A stretch of DNA of 64,000 nucleotides from Sipunculus nudus (GCA_026874595.1 CM049314.1:54111812-54175811); one strand, 5' to 3'. Numbered from the stretch's first letter, positions 1 to 12,715 are shown. Program-made: numbers and translations. Notes: generated by a model from the sequence alone, not told the origin.

Positions 1-1009
1 TCATTTTCATTAAATATCAAAGGATATCATAAAATATAAAATATCTGTTTATCTAAATTTTGTGGTATTTTGACTTAAGCGAAATCCATGAAATTACAAA
101 ACAAATAAAATCTTCATGCATGACAAATCTCAAATCAATCCAGGAAACCATGTAATCTGCCATATGCCAATTTTTCATCCATAAAACGGCTAAATACATG
201 ACGATTCAATGAGGCAATTTACCATATCCTATGGTTTCTCAATATGTAATGACTAATTGAAAGGTTTTTAGGAAAATATGTAAAATGGAAAAGGAATTTA
301 TCCCGAAATCGCTATGTTAAAAATAAAATTCATAAAATTGAGGGGGACGAAAGCTGCTCTGCCCCCCCCCCCCCCCCACTCCCCTTAAACAAGTAACAGA
401 ACGCCCGTGAGCGCACGACTGCTGGCAATAACGTGAGGTTTTTATTTAGATCTGGTGAACCAATGAGCAAACAGTGAGGAGTCATCCGCTGACTGCCTCA
501 GCCTTCCCATCATGCACAGGGCGGACTGACGCCATCACGTCCCCCCGTGTCCAATTCCGGCATCGAACCTCCTACAATTAATCATTGAGACCGTTTGTGT
601 GAGATAATTTACTGTGGTTTTACATGCAGTCTGTGTGCTTAAATCCAATATCAGGTCATCGGAAGTCTCAGCCTGGCATCGCACATCACTGCTGGTATTG
701 TCTGGAAAGAGAATCTTATTAAGTCATATATTTTCTCTCTGTTTCTGACCTCTTCCTATTACAAAACATTTGATGATAGGTGCCTATATACACAGCCCCT
801 GGCCAATTGCTTCTTGTAAATATTTCAACTTTTTTATTGTGTAAAAAATGAGTAAACGTAAGTTTGTAGTTTATGCTACAACAGTAGTTATTGTGTTATT
901 AATAACAAACAAAATATTAAAGGTTATATTTGGGGTTCCTATTGTTGGCATTCACTTGTTCGGTCACTATAAACAGTTTCATTCGTGATTGTACACTTGT
1001 GTATATTCT
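1..1009. other. No gene seen
   Basis: AT-rich non-coding sequence with no open frame that looks coding. A run of 16 C at 362-377 is the only distinctive feature. Confidence 0.6.
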
Positions 1010-1262
1010 TGGAAGATGCACCCAAATCCGGATCATGTGTCCGATCCACACCAAAATCTAATCGACCCTTTCATTGGCCCATTCCTTAAACAGGCCTGAA
1101 AATTTCTGAGATTCCGTCGCGGGAGTAATGTATTGAACAATCACACAGACGAACGTGGATGAACGCATACCCTCCTGGATGAGACAATGGCTGAAAAGAG
1201 ATTTCTGCGCAAGGTATAATTTCAAATGAACCAAGTAAGCCCTCCCGTGTCCCTGTCCGGAC
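1010..1262 (+). repeat. Dispersed repeat, family A, copy 1
   Basis: Shares blocks with 42530-42750 and, more weakly, with 40880-41035, all on the same strand. The blocks are an ATCCGGATC core, an AAATTTC-TGAGATT-CGT block, a tract of CACACA followed by GAACG-GGATGA-CGCATA, and an ending close to CATACCCTCCT. No coding frame, terminal inverted repeat or tail is evident. It is probably a fragment of an interspersed element. Confidence 0.6.
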
Positions 1263-1564
1263 TCAGCCAACGGTAAATAAGCAACAAGCATAAACAGTCG
1301 TCAATAGCACCAACCCCGCTTGGTGAGGCGTAGGACTCGCTATAAATTACATTAATGTGTGTGTTTTGTCCATCTGGCCGTGATGATTTGATCTACAATA
1401 TGTAAAATTCTAAAAACATTAATCTCCTGTTTAAGAAACACAAAAAAATCTGTAACTTATAATCAACAAACATCAATAAAAACAGGTTGCCAAAGTTTGC
1501 AAAGATCTATTCTCGTTTTTGCTGCAATACTACAAAAAACTGGGGGAGCAACATAACCATTTGT

Positions 1565-1735
1565 TGTTACGAAGACAAATTGCTCAAGGGGGGGGGGGGG
1601 GGGGGGGCAATCTGGGCCGATCCCGTATTCGAACCCATGTCGGTGGCGCACAAGTCCGGCGTACCAACCGCTTCACTAGAAAAACAAGCTTCATTAGTGA
1701 GACAGTTCGGTCCACTTTTATGTCAACCCGTAACA
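1565..1735 (-). repeat. TRIM LTR (3' copy in element orientation)
   Basis: Same sequence as 1856-2012 with scattered substitutions. The length difference comes largely from a run of 20 G at 1588-1607, which replaces a short GGAGGAAAA-like stretch in the other copy. Ends are TGTTACG and CGTAACA. Confidence 0.75.
1625..1678 (-). promoter_or_regulatory. Pol III-like box A/box B in the TRIM 3' LTR
   Basis: On the - strand box A reads TAGTGAAGCGGTTGG (1664-1678) and box B reads GGTTCGAATAC (1625-1635), one base off the GGTTCGANTCC consensus. Confidence 0.55.
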
Positions 1736-1834
1736 CAAACCCTCTTACGAGCATAATGCTATCAGAAGAAGACTAATTATCCCAGGAGTCACACTTTGGT
1801 GATCTTATTCCCTGGGCCACAAAGTTTTACCCTC

Positions 1835-1852
1835 ACGTTGGACGTGCCCCCA
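1835..1852 (-). other. TRIM primer-binding-site candidate
   Basis: The - strand reads TGGGGGCACGTCCAACGT, 3 nt inside the 5' LTR. It matches 13 of 18 bases of TGGGGGCTCGTCCGGGAT, the classic site complementary to the tRNA-Pro 3' end, with 12 of the first 13 matching. Confidence 0.6.
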
Positions 1853-1855
1853 TTT

Positions 1856-2012
1856 TGTTACGAAGACATATTGTTCAGGAGGAAAATTCTGGGCCGATCC
1901 CGGATTTGAACCTATGTCGGTGGTGCACAAGACCGGCGTACCAACCGCTTCGCTAGAAAAGCAAGCTTCACTAGCGAGACAGTTCGGTCCACTTTTATGT
2001 CACCCCGTAACA
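1856..2012 (-). repeat. TRIM LTR (5' copy in element orientation)
   Basis: 157 bp, with ends TGTTACG and CGTAACA. It lacks the poly-G expansion of its partner. It lies next to the primer-site candidate, which sets the element orientation as - strand. Confidence 0.75.
1902..1955 (-). promoter_or_regulatory. Pol III-like box A/box B in the TRIM 5' LTR
   Basis: On the - strand box A is TAGCGAAGCGGTTGG (1941-1955), close to TRGCNNAGYNGG. Box B is GGTTCAAATCC (1902-1912), which fits GGTTCRANTCC. The gap of 28 nt is slightly short but tRNA-like. No full cloverleaf with an acceptor stem could be drawn, so this is not called a tRNA gene. Confidence 0.6.
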
Positions 2013-2016
2013 TTGT

Positions 2017-4313
2017 TAATGTTTAAAACATACAGATAGAAGGGAAACCCATCAAGTACATAGAAATATACCCACACTTACGTTCAATGAACTAAGGTTT
2101 GTGTACATTTAAATATTAGAAAGATGTTTCTACATAAAAACCTGACAAGGTCACTTTCATATGACCCAATTTGAGAACGTATTGTTACGTCACCATTAAA
2201 TTGACCCTTGATATGCCTGAAAAGTAGATGTCAGAGACGAATGCGTTGTGCATCGTCAAAATTGATTGAAATTGTTAAAATATTCTCCCTCTTGGTCGCA
2301 TTGTTCACGATACTTCTGTGTAATTTCCCGATCAACAGAACCCATAAGCTTAATTTAAAAAATACCAACATCCACAAACAGTCACTTGACGTGTTTATCA
2401 AATTTAATTCAGGAGTCTTTTCTGAGAATAAACGGTTAACACATCTTCTTAGGAACATAGAGTAAGGCTATAGTAAAATTAGAAACTAAAAATAAGGACT
2501 TAATGATTTTGGGTGTACACAACTGTCTATCAGCCAAATAAGTTCAGGTCCATAGAACTGTTGTTCAGATTTAAGTTACGAAGGGTGAGATTAATTCTTA
2601 CTTATCTCATCTAAGTTAATGTTCAGTGTTAAATTTTTCATGGACACAATGTATGCGAGTCACGGAGTACTAATACCATATGATTATAGATGACATACCC
2701 GTCCAACACATGGCTTCATGCAGGAACAAACAATATCTTAAGTGGAAAATTACAGCGCCTTCATGTCCTCCACAAGCATCTCGATTACTATAATGAGGCC
2801 AAATATGACATGATATTTTATAGAGAACCTTCATACATAATAATGTGATGATATATCTAGAATCTTAGATTTTTAGGTGATATTTGATCAGGTTTGGTGT
2901 TTATGAATGGTGAATAAGCAACACTTACTGTAAAGTAATGCTGATATCCAACCGTCCATTAACATGAAAATCTAGTTAACCTTCGTTTTGTGTCTGGTGA
3001 CTCAGTCAGCTTTATAAACCGATACGAGTGCTTCCTGATTTGCAAATATCGAAGTTGGCGTTGTTTATTTAAAGTTGAATAGTGTGTTCAGGGGCATAAA
3101 ATGTGGTCGGACTCCAGTTAACCACTGTGGGAAGTGATGACTATTTTTTTTTTAAAGAAGTGACTTATCGAACATCAAAATATAAGTGTAACATCACTTT
3201 ATTATTCTCTTTTAACGATGATTAGTGCAACTGCGCCGTTGCACTGCAGGAAGACTCATGTCCTGTGAAACACTCCATTTTCTGTGTACACGCCGTTAAA
3301 TGTGACAACGAAACATTGTACTGAACCTGGGTACAAGTTGCCTGGCAAGTATTATGCATTTGTTTATGTCTCGCCGCCTGCCGAGTTGCCAAGGCAACCA
3401 CTGGTGTACGACTAATGTCGCCTTGTCTAACCAACAGCAGTCGTAATAACGACAATAAATCATAGTTCGTGGCAACTTCCGTCGTGTCACCCACAGATAA
3501 TTCCTTATAGCGCGTCCTTTCATACGCTTTTAAGGTGTTTTCAGGAAAAGGCAACACTACCGTTTACTGTATGGAGAACTTCTGATAACCTCTGGTCTTA
3601 CTTTCGTCAAGCTTTTGTTTCCGGGCACTTTCTAAGTCTTTTCCGAATGTATGACTGTATGAGTATACTTCAGTTTGTATACATAAAAGAAAAGAAATTA
3701 GTAATTATTTTGGAAATGGCCTCTGCTGATTGCTTATTTGACGATTTTGTGTGCGTGTATACATAACATCTCGGGAAGGGCTGCAGCTAACAAACTTGTC
3801 AAATCGACAACTTTCGGGTTCTCAAATGGGTGAACCTTAAACAACAACCCAGGTTATCAACATCTGTTGTAGGGTTGTCAAATGTTTGCCGTATCACCTA
3901 TGGGTGGCATTAATCTTTCAAGGTCATCCGACTTGCTTGAATTGTATGTTTATTTGCACTATTTCTGTTCTATACTAATATATTATCTCGTTTTGATTTT
4001 GGTCCTCTGCCACTAAAGGAACGCTTGTCAACTTACTGGTAAATGTTATTGTGAAAATCAGATTGGTTACAAAATTATTTTTTCTCTCAATAAATCGGAG
4101 ATATGGTCTTATTAATATTTAAATTAATACTTAAATTTTGAAAAATAACGGACTAATCAGTGAATATAAATGTTGTTATACCTCATCACTCATTTTCATT
4201 TAAATTTCATATCTCTGGGTATAAAACATAATGATCTCTTCAAAATGCTAATTATGACACAAAGCAGCTTTTCATGCCAGTTCTCGCCGTGTCATCTTAT
4301 AAACGTGGGTTAT
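2017..4313. other. No gene seen
   Basis: Non-coding. The only marked site is an RFX-type palindrome at 3385-3398. A 111-codon open frame on the - strand at 3222-3557 has no recognisable domain and is not called. Confidence 0.5.
3385..3398. promoter_or_regulatory. X-box (RFX-type) palindrome
   Basis: GTTGCCAAGGCAAC fits the RFX X-box consensus of two inverted half-sites with a short spacer. No gene start is recognisable beside it. Confidence 0.45.
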
Positions 4314-5908
4314 ATCAATACCAGACATGGGATTACTACGTGATATATGTAATCGATTACGATTATTTTGAATATCGATTACGTGTACAATTACGATTAC
4401 CAAAATAAGTTCATGTAATCGTTAACGATTACTTTATGATTACTTCTTTTAGTAATCATGATTACAGCCACGATTACAAAACTAAATTTTGTCAAAAATA
4501 ACGCAAGAATTGTAAACTCTAAGCTTTATTTAAATGCATCAAAAGAAAGAAAACTTACAGAGTATACAGATCCAATAATTAGTCTCATCAAGATATGAGA
4601 TAGATATCCTGTATATGAAAGTGCTGAGCTGGTGAAATCTTAATTCTCTAATTGTTTAGACAGATTTGTGTTTGCAGTCCCCGCTGGACTTGATATATAA
4701 ATGTACCTGGCCAAAATGTTTTATGTTTAGACTGTTCAGTACTGTAGGCTTATACTTTTGGCCAGTCTCACATATTACATAATATGGCCCAGAGTAGAGC
4801 ACCAGCATGATTACCTGTGACCTAACATAAGCCACTACAGGGGCTGCATCTGGTTTTGTCACCGGCTGGATATAGCTTTACATATCCCACAAAGCCTGAG
4901 GTGTTCTCCTCATGGATCTGCCAAAGACCAATGGCTGGTTTAGAGCACTGCATGGGCAAACACTGCATGCAACAAAAATGCCATGCTCTTTTGATATCTG
5001 TCTCTGTGTATACCTCCTGGTTAAGAGCTGGACTCCCTCTGTAGTTCCATGGAGAATCTAATTCTATCTGCATGGAAGTACCATACCTTCCCCCTTTTCA
5101 GCTAATCAGCTTAGCATTACTAACAGGGTTTACTTGACCACTGGCCAGATATTTGAAAAATATAAGGTCTGAAATGTTGTCAAACCAATACTGACTATCT
5201 CTATATATAGTTATTGAAGACATAGGTCCAAGTCTGTTTACTTTCTCCATTAAAATGTTAAATCTGACCGTTTAAGATATGATATGTTATTTTATGCATT
5301 TAAGCCATGTAAGCTACTGAACATATATTAGTTTGTGTGGACAAGATGTTGAACAAAGGTATCTGTGTATGGTTATGTGTGGACAATTAATCATGACTAC
5401 AGTTTAAAGTCTTTGCTCATACAGTAATGAGGTGCTTTGTTCAGGAGGTAACTGGGAGGTGAATATTACCTGACTGATTATAAGTCAGTATCGCTTAGAG
5501 CTAATAAAGTGAGCACTTCACCATGGTCTATAATATATTTATGATTACAATACTATATATGATAGAAATAACATTTAAATGTTGATTTTATTTATTCCTC
5601 TCTGTCAGGAGTCACAACAGCTGCATTCTTGCTCGTTAGGATGTTTCTTATCAGTGATAAACATGAAAAATAAGTGTTTTAGGAAAAAATAGCTGTAGCT
5701 GTTTAAAATAGGAAAATACAAAAATAATCAATGTTATCATATCTAATTATCATGATTACGATTATATTGCGAGAGTAATTGATTAAGATTACAATTACTT
5801 TCCTTTTAAAATAAATGTATTCGATATACGATAACGATTACTTAAAAATGTAATCGAGTGTAATTGATTACGATTACTGATTACGATTACCCAATGTCTG
5901 ATCTATAC
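4314..5908. mobile_element. hAT-like DNA transposon, non-autonomous or decayed
   Basis: Ends are CAGACATGGG (from 4322) and, on the opposite strand, CAGACATTGGG (from 5900). They are flanked by 8-bp near-duplicates ATCAATAC and ATCTATAC (7 of 8 identical), as expected for hAT target duplications. Both subterminal regions (about 4330-4480 and 5740-5890) are dense in GTAATCG/GATTAC motifs in inverted arrangement, likely transposase-binding repeats. The interior of about 1.2 kb has no frame I can recognise as transposase. Confidence 0.75.
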
Positions 5909-8900
5909 ATCAAAATCCATTAACTGAATCAAAGCCAGAAATTAATCGATAATGGAATTCTTATCACATTATCGAATAATTTCAGTTGCTGTATTTATAG
6001 TAATCTTTATACCTTTTCTTCTTTAGCTCGCACAGATAGACAGTATACAAAGTGTAGTGAGCACCATTCTTTAATAAGAAAAGTTCTCTTATGTCCTTCA
6101 TTAGATCTTGGTGCAGTGTTGCACGAGACGTTCTATTCATTAATTGATCGAAGTAAATGCTTAGGCTCATTTTAATGTTCATCTTTGCATCAAGTGTCAA
6201 CTAACGTTTATTAGATACACCTCCCCGAAATATAAATATTAAGATTGTTGACTAATATGGAATCAAGAATTGTATCGAAAAGCAATCGTCAATAATCGAA
6301 CTTAATCGAATAATTCTTGAGCAGCAATTCACAGAACTATCATAATCTGTCCTATAAGATTAGGAATATTTAGTAAGAGCCACATTTCAATGTATTCTTG
6401 GATAGACTGATTAGACTATGAGTATTCGTTATTTTGCCGTACCAATATTTGTCTTATCCGCCCACGTGTTGTCGACGACGGCTCATTTTACCGGTATCTT
6501 TTAGACCCTGACATAAATGAGATCAACCCATAGTGATTACCAGCTTAATCATGCAAGGGTCAGGAAATAGCATGATTACCGTAGAGATGGGACTGATGTT
6601 TTACTTTGTACATAATCATGTATAGCTTTGTGCTGATTAATCAATCATAGTACAATGCTGTGTATAGCGATATCATTGTGATGGTATGGACAGCCTTTCC
6701 AGTGCAATTGTCGATATGACTATAGTGAGTAACAACTAGGCGGTACATCTGTCCCTATGGAATGTTGGACCAGATTTCAACATGACTCTTAGTATCCGTG
6801 ATGTAACCGGAGCTATACTTGTCTCTCCTCCAACAATCTAATTGATAAAGCCTTATAACGGGAATTTGGCGATCTTTGGGTCGAGAGTCTAGGAAAAGTG
6901 TCAATAGCTTTAATCGGGTGTTTAATAAAAGAGGCTAAATTCTAATTTAGTGACTATATTTTATGGAATTTAAGCATTTTATGGTGCGTTTACAAAGTGG
7001 CTGTCTGCAGCGTTCCTTTTTAAAGAAACAGTATATTTATCAGAGGGCAAATTAAGAAGAGCGTGCTTGGTACTCGGAAATTTATCGATCAATGTCTTGT
7101 GAGTATATTTCAGGGCCGCAGCGGCCTTGAAACTGTCGTCTGTTGACGGAATCTTACTGTGTGGTCACGTGATCTTCGAGAGTGAACATTTCGTCTTCCA
7201 CCAGAATGGCTTTGTTTGTTCACGTGGTCTTGAAAGTAAATGTTGAGGCTCTGAGCAGACTTTAATGTGTCGTCTGCTAACGGATTTTCACTGTGAAGTC
7301 AAGTGACCATGTAAGTAGATATTCCGGGTCGGATCGGAATAAATATTGATCATTATAAAATACAACAAAATAATTATTTGATTATTACAAAACCCTCGTA
7401 ATCTATATGAATCTGATACTAGAATATTGGAATTTGACATCATTTTACATCTTTATTTAATTTTAAGCAACATTGTTTCTTCAGGAAAATGTACAGGGCA
7501 TTTTCTTGGTTGTAATGTACATCGGGTATATATAATATCTACTATTTAAAGCTGTTGGTTTAAAATCAGTTTCTTTGTGGTTCATACAATCAAAGTATGC
7601 ATCAAGAGCAGTTTAGGACTTTGTCTGTGTGTAAATGTGCATATATGGTATATATTTACCATATATGTGCATAATAGGCATATATTTCTTTATACATTAA
7701 TATAATATTAATAGGCATGTTTGTTTGTGTCCATGCAGACCTATAGAGATTATAACAAAGGTTCATCATGTTATATCTTTCCTGACCACAAATACGGCTG
7801 TCAATGCACTCATCACCATGACGTAGAATACGAGACACACCACGTTTATTTTATTGTTGAATGTGGTGTGCTGTTGCGTACCCTGATTGTATATCCATGA
7901 GCCAACCAACATCGTTCAATTCCAGAAGTCTGTCTCCTCTGGGAAACAAAATGGAATCTCCTTGTCGATCCTGACGCTGGAGTGATGGCTTATTTGCAAT
8001 ATGGACATTGGTCAAGTCTGTAACAATGTCAGAGCTAATACCCACTCAAGCCAAGCCCGCAAAGCAGCCTTTCATTTGTGGTATTAGATATAATCTGAGC
8101 CGAAATGGCAGTGGGACGACATGGATAATTGCATTGCTTGGTCGTGTAGCTTTTAGATGGACTCTCTGTTTACCCTGTCTTTAGGGACAGTCGGGCCGGC
8201 TTTTCTCATTGTTTCCATTGTCTGTTGGCACTTGCGACGTTACCAAACATCTCCCGAATAATTCACTGCGTCTGGACTGCAGTCATGTCTGTCAATTTTG
8301 ACCGCAAGATGTCATGCCCAATTTGAAACTGTTGATAGCCTTCAGATCAATACTGACCATTCTGTCGGACATTGAATATAATATGAGACATGACTCAACC
8401 CTAATTTACCCGATGCGTGCGCGGAGTTACAGGAATTACATTAATTAAAACTGGTAGACTCAGGAAATGTCATTGCCTCTCTTACCGCAACAGATCTGAT
8501 GATTATCACGTTCCACTCAATTGATTTGCAATCCAATTGGATGCATGGGGTAGATATGAGCCATATATAATGGTCACATGGACAGATGCCTCTTTTTTAG
8601 GCAATATACGCCGTAATACCGCTGACAAAATGTTTATTAAATACAGGCAAATTTAAAAAAAATAAATATTCAAGAGTGTATAACATGATTTAGTCGGTTT
8701 ACATTTATATTACGGTACATTGTCGTGTCCCGGAAGTAGACCAATTTACGGCAAGGAAATGGCTGCTGCTCGACGGCTCTGGGCGCAGATGGGACCGGAT
8801 CGAACAATATATGATAGAGAAACGTCTGGAGACGGGATACAATAGGATTACGGGATATTATTATGTTCGTGGGAAAAATTTGCCCTTCATTTTCAAATCG

Positions 8901-9549
8901 AGTCATACACACGGTTACAGGAAGAACTGTTACGCCATATTTTACAACATCGGTCACTGCACAAAGATAGAGCCTTATTTTCATTTATCTGTACAAACAT
9001 ACACACACGCATACACACCCTCACACACACCTATTGTGTGTGTCGTTTTCCTATTAAAAGTTTATTTAATATAACCAAATAAAATAGACGAGCTATCTTA
9101 TTTAAGTTTTAAGGCCAATATAAGAAATATAAAGAAGCTTATGCTCTATAAATAGTTCAGATTAAAGTTTATGTAGGGTTGCATCTATAGGTTTTTAATA
9201 GACTATACATGTGTGCGTCAGGATTCTGTCTCTTCAATAGACAGCATGAACAAGATTCTCTTCGTGTGTCGGTATTGAAACACCAGAAAATGTTGTGAAA
9301 CGTGATTTTTTTTTAAGAAGACTATTTTTTTGTTAAATATTTCACTGTTATAAAAAAGTCTAATAACTGTAGAAGTGAACCTTTTGCAAACAAGGGTTAC
9401 AGATCCTTTTGTCAGCTTATATTTTTTCGGAAAATGTAACTCCTGAAAAAAAATGTAAAATCTGGATAATTTATGACGAAGTACTAGAACGATTGATGTG
9501 ATCCCGACGTCGGTTGATTGGTTGAGTGAAAATTTATGCTCGACGGAGA
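5909..9549. other. No gene seen
   Basis: Non-coding, AT-rich. Two diverged copies of a segment with GTCGTCTG-TGACGGA followed by CTGTG and a GTGA-C motif lie at about 7127-7190 and 7268-7325. An imperfect hairpin (13 of 15 arm positions) lies at 7635-7672. Confidence 0.5.
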
Positions 9550-10816
9550 TTAAAGCCCCATTCACATGCGCATGTTGACTGATGTAATTATTTTTTGCAT
9601 GTGAAGTAAATTAACGCCTGTGAGTAAAATTCTACTTGGAGTATATTTACATTGTTTTCACATGTCATTAAGGTCCACGTATGCAAATTGACATTTAAAC
9701 ACACTATAAGAAACAATGGCCCAAGGACCGGCAGTTCACGTGTGAATACTTTCTATTCGATGACATAGCGTATTGCAAAAAATGCAAACTTTCCAAACAG
9801 CCCCTAGCACACAAAAACGCACATAATATAGGCTAACCAAAATTGTAGTTGACGCCACCAAATTGGCTATGCTCACTTGGTCCAGTATAAACAAGTATAA
9901 CATATATTGTGAGTATTATGTAGCCATTATTTAGAAGGGGTATTAACTGACAGACAGCGGACGGAAGGATGGACTCGATAGCTCGCAGATCAGTTGTATC
10001 ATTAGTTGTAGCAATGTATGAATTACATGAATTTAATAAAAAATGGATGACCGGGTAAGGGAAGGATGTAGCCTGGTGGAAAAGGAGATGAATGTACCTG
10101 GTGCATTCCCCACCATTTTATCATTGTATCGATGGTTCCTTAATATTGCCTAAACCGTAGTTCTGGGACAACCTATGTACATATTCTGAAACCTAAGAAT
10201 ATTCCTTACATTGTGTTGTATGCAAACTTTATTTCTTCTTACTCGTTTATGTTTATAAAGATAAAAAAATATTGGTTTTACTAATTTACCTCAGCTATTT
10301 ATGGGTCAAAACATGCAATTTCAAAATATTAAGTTGTAAACATAGACACTTAATGAAATCAATTAACATATTTTGTAATCCAGATCAAATCAACACACGT
10401 AGAGTGCACTGTTAGCTCTATGAACAATATGTTTTCGTTTTGATTTCGACCACAAAAAATAAATTCCGATCAACGACTATAGACGGACGACTGAATTGAT
10501 GGTTTATATTAATGAATATGTAATCATAGGCCAATTTGTAACATAAAAGATCAGTTTGCTTATATATACAAAAAGCAAATCTGTTTTCATGACACAATTT
10601 ACTTAACAAGTGAAGATACGTGCAAGCAAATTTACTTTTGCATCGCCTCCCGAGGTCGTGCAAATTTACTTTTACTCATGTCAGTTTACTCCTGGAGTAT
10701 TTATACTCACATATGCAAATCTATTCACATGACACAGTTTACTTACCTATGTAATTTTACTTACATGTGTATATATACTCATAGGAGTTAATGTGTGCAT
10801 GTGAATGGTGGCTAAA
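9550..10816. mobile_element. Non-autonomous DNA element with imperfect TIRs
   Basis: The left end AGCCCCATTCACATGC (from 9554) pairs with the right end read on the opposite strand, AGCCACCATTCACATGC (from 10812). Subterminal blocks containing GTAAGTAAA and GAGTATAT motifs recur inverted at both ends (about 9590-9660 and 10640-10800). No transposase frame is visible. The target duplication is unclear, so exact limits are uncertain by a few bases. Confidence 0.55.
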
Positions 10817-11165
10817 GACAGACCCTATTGGGACAGTCAATTAGAACAGACATAGCTCAACACTGCAGCCAATTTTGGTCCACTGTATTTCAATGCAGTT
10901 ATTACAAGCATAAATTCTGGTAATACATTTTGATCTTAAATTTGAAATTTGTAAAGAAAAGCGCGTCCATTTGTCGGCCTTCGTTTTAACACGCAATAGC
11001 GTGTTTATCACCGACCATGGTCCACATTTAGATGAAGCGAATATAAATTCATTTTCAGGCAAAGCCTGATTGGGTAGATTGAGTCCCTGGAAGTTATTCT
11101 CTAGACAAATACCTTCGACATTCTTCACATAAAAATTTATATAAACGTATATTATATATATGCTA
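10817..11165. other. No gene seen
   Basis: Spacer between the inverted-repeat element and the LINE. An open frame on the - strand here has no recognisable domain. Confidence 0.4.
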
Positions 11166-12593
11166 ACCCGATCTAGCGAAAGGTTTCGATACAATTAATC
11201 ATTTACTATTACTAGGTAAACTTGACCGGTTAGGTATTTCTCGAAGAACCGTAGATTGGTTTTCCTCTTACTTAAAGAACCGTTTTCAAATCGTACGATG
11301 AAATGGGAAATTATCTAGACCCAGAAGAATCAATATTGGTGTCCCTCAAGGCTCTATACAAGGACCAGTATTGTTTATTATGTATATTAATGACTTATTT
11401 TTTCAATAAAAATCAGCTAAATGTATTGCTTATGCGGATGATACCACAATATACTGTTATGGTACAGAGGTTCAAAGTAAATTACATAAAGCTGTGAACT
11501 TTGTCTGCGAATGCTTTGCTGCTAATGGATTGACGATTAATGTAGTTAAAACTAATGTAATGTTACTAGGAAGTAAAACTCGCGTAAATTGTCATACACT
11601 GAGCATAACGGCTAACAGTGTACTTCTACAACAGCTTCATGAAACTGAACTATTAGGTTTAACTATTGATGCCAGTATATCCTGGTTACCGGATGAACAA
11701 GTACTTTCAAATAAATTATCACCTAAGCTTGCATTACTAAACAGTCTCTCTAAATACTTATCTGGGGATCTGTGGAGCATAACACAGTTATACAGCCTCA
11801 TATAGACTATGCCATAAGTGTATGGGGAAATAGACTAACAAAGCTGGATAAGGGGAGGACACAAAAAATGCAAAACCGGGCAGCCGTATCATAACTGGAT
11901 GTCTTAATTTCGATGTTCGTAGTGGAACATTAATACATAAATTGAACTGGATATCTGTATCAAAAGGATATGAATATTTTACGGCCCTTTTAATGTATAA
12001 ATTATTACATCAAACAACGCATACAGGTAGGCGAGAATCATTGTCATTTGTCACAAACTCTGTTGATTACTCAACAAGATATGCAACTAATAATTTAATT
12101 GCCCTTCCTAAGCCGAGAACGGAATATTATAGATCAAGTTTTATTTATGCTGGTCCGTTGTTATGGAATACGGTACCATATAAGCTAAGATCAGTAAACT
12201 TCTTAGCTACTTTAGGTATAGCGCCGAATCCTTCTTTTTAAGTTCTTAATTTCATACTCTATACTATTTTAGATTTTATCTTTCCATGGTTTATTGTAAC
12301 CTAATAACTTGCAAAGTAACAAAAAAAACACCTGTTCTTTCATTCACATAAGATATACAGTGAATGCAATGCTTTTATGCTATAATTTTATAATTTTATT
12401 TGTTCCTTATATGCATGTTTTTATTATCATCATACGTTTGTCAAATTTAATGGTATACATGTATGTGTATGAGCTTATGTATTTTGTATATATGTACAAC
12501 TTTCACAGGACCTAGTGGTAAAACATTATTTCTTCTGAACTAGTTACCATTTATGAATATATTGGAATAATAATAATAAAAATAAATAAATAA
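11166..12593 (+). mobile_element. 5'-truncated LINE (CR1/Jockey-type reverse transcriptase), decayed
   Basis: Conceptual translation in shifting frames gives typical non-LTR reverse transcriptase blocks. These are DLAKGFDTINH near 11170, GVPQGSIQGP near 11338, a YINDL block near 11388 and the catalytic YADDTT near 11430. A 3' thumb region with QNRAARIITG near 11870 follows, then the usual MYKLL and LWNTVPYKLR blocks (11993-12200), ending at a stop near 12241. Frameshifts and a stop at about 11297 break the frame, so it is inactive. There is no endonuclease domain, so the copy is 5'-truncated. The A-rich AATAA repeats at 12565-12593 look like the 3' tail of the insertion. Confidence 0.85.
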
Positions 12594-12715
12594 CATACAT
12601 AGGTATTATCTTATACAATATTATTACCTCTTCTAATATCTCGGGAGACCAAAACACCCGACTTTTGAACGGTTGACCTCATCGTTCAGATAAAGTGCGC
12701 ATATGCGTCCTAATC

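Larger units (their letters stand above)
1561..2016 (-). mobile_element. TRIM-like miniature LTR retroelement, complete
   Basis: Two direct repeats (1565-1735 and 1856-2012) flank a 120-bp interior. Each repeat begins TGTTACG and ends CGTAACA, the TG...CA form of an LTR. The 4 bases on each side, TTGT at 1561-1564 and 2013-2016, are identical and look like a target duplication. On the - strand the interior starts with a primer-site-like sequence and ends with a short purine-rich stretch next to the other repeat. There is no coding capacity. These are the hallmarks of a terminal-repeat retrotransposon in miniature. Each LTR also carries tRNA-like Pol III box A and box B sequences, which is unusual. 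An alternative is a tRNA-derived SINE duplicated in tandem, but that would not explain the LTR ends and target duplication. Confidence 0.75.

Noticed and set aside
1487-1776. Open frames with poly-Gly across 1588-1607
   Set aside because: They result from the poly-G run in the TRIM LTR and are not coding.
3222-3557. 111-codon open frame on the - strand
   Set aside because: No domain, no splice sites, and composition like the surrounding non-coding DNA.
5941-6330. A second inverted-repeat element next to the hAT-like copy (ATCGAATAATT motifs at both sides)
   Set aside because: The motifs do not extend into a consistent terminal inverted repeat and no target duplication was found.
7635-7672. 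Palindrome around ATATATGGTA
   Set aside because: Short, AT-rich and imperfect; expected by chance in this composition.
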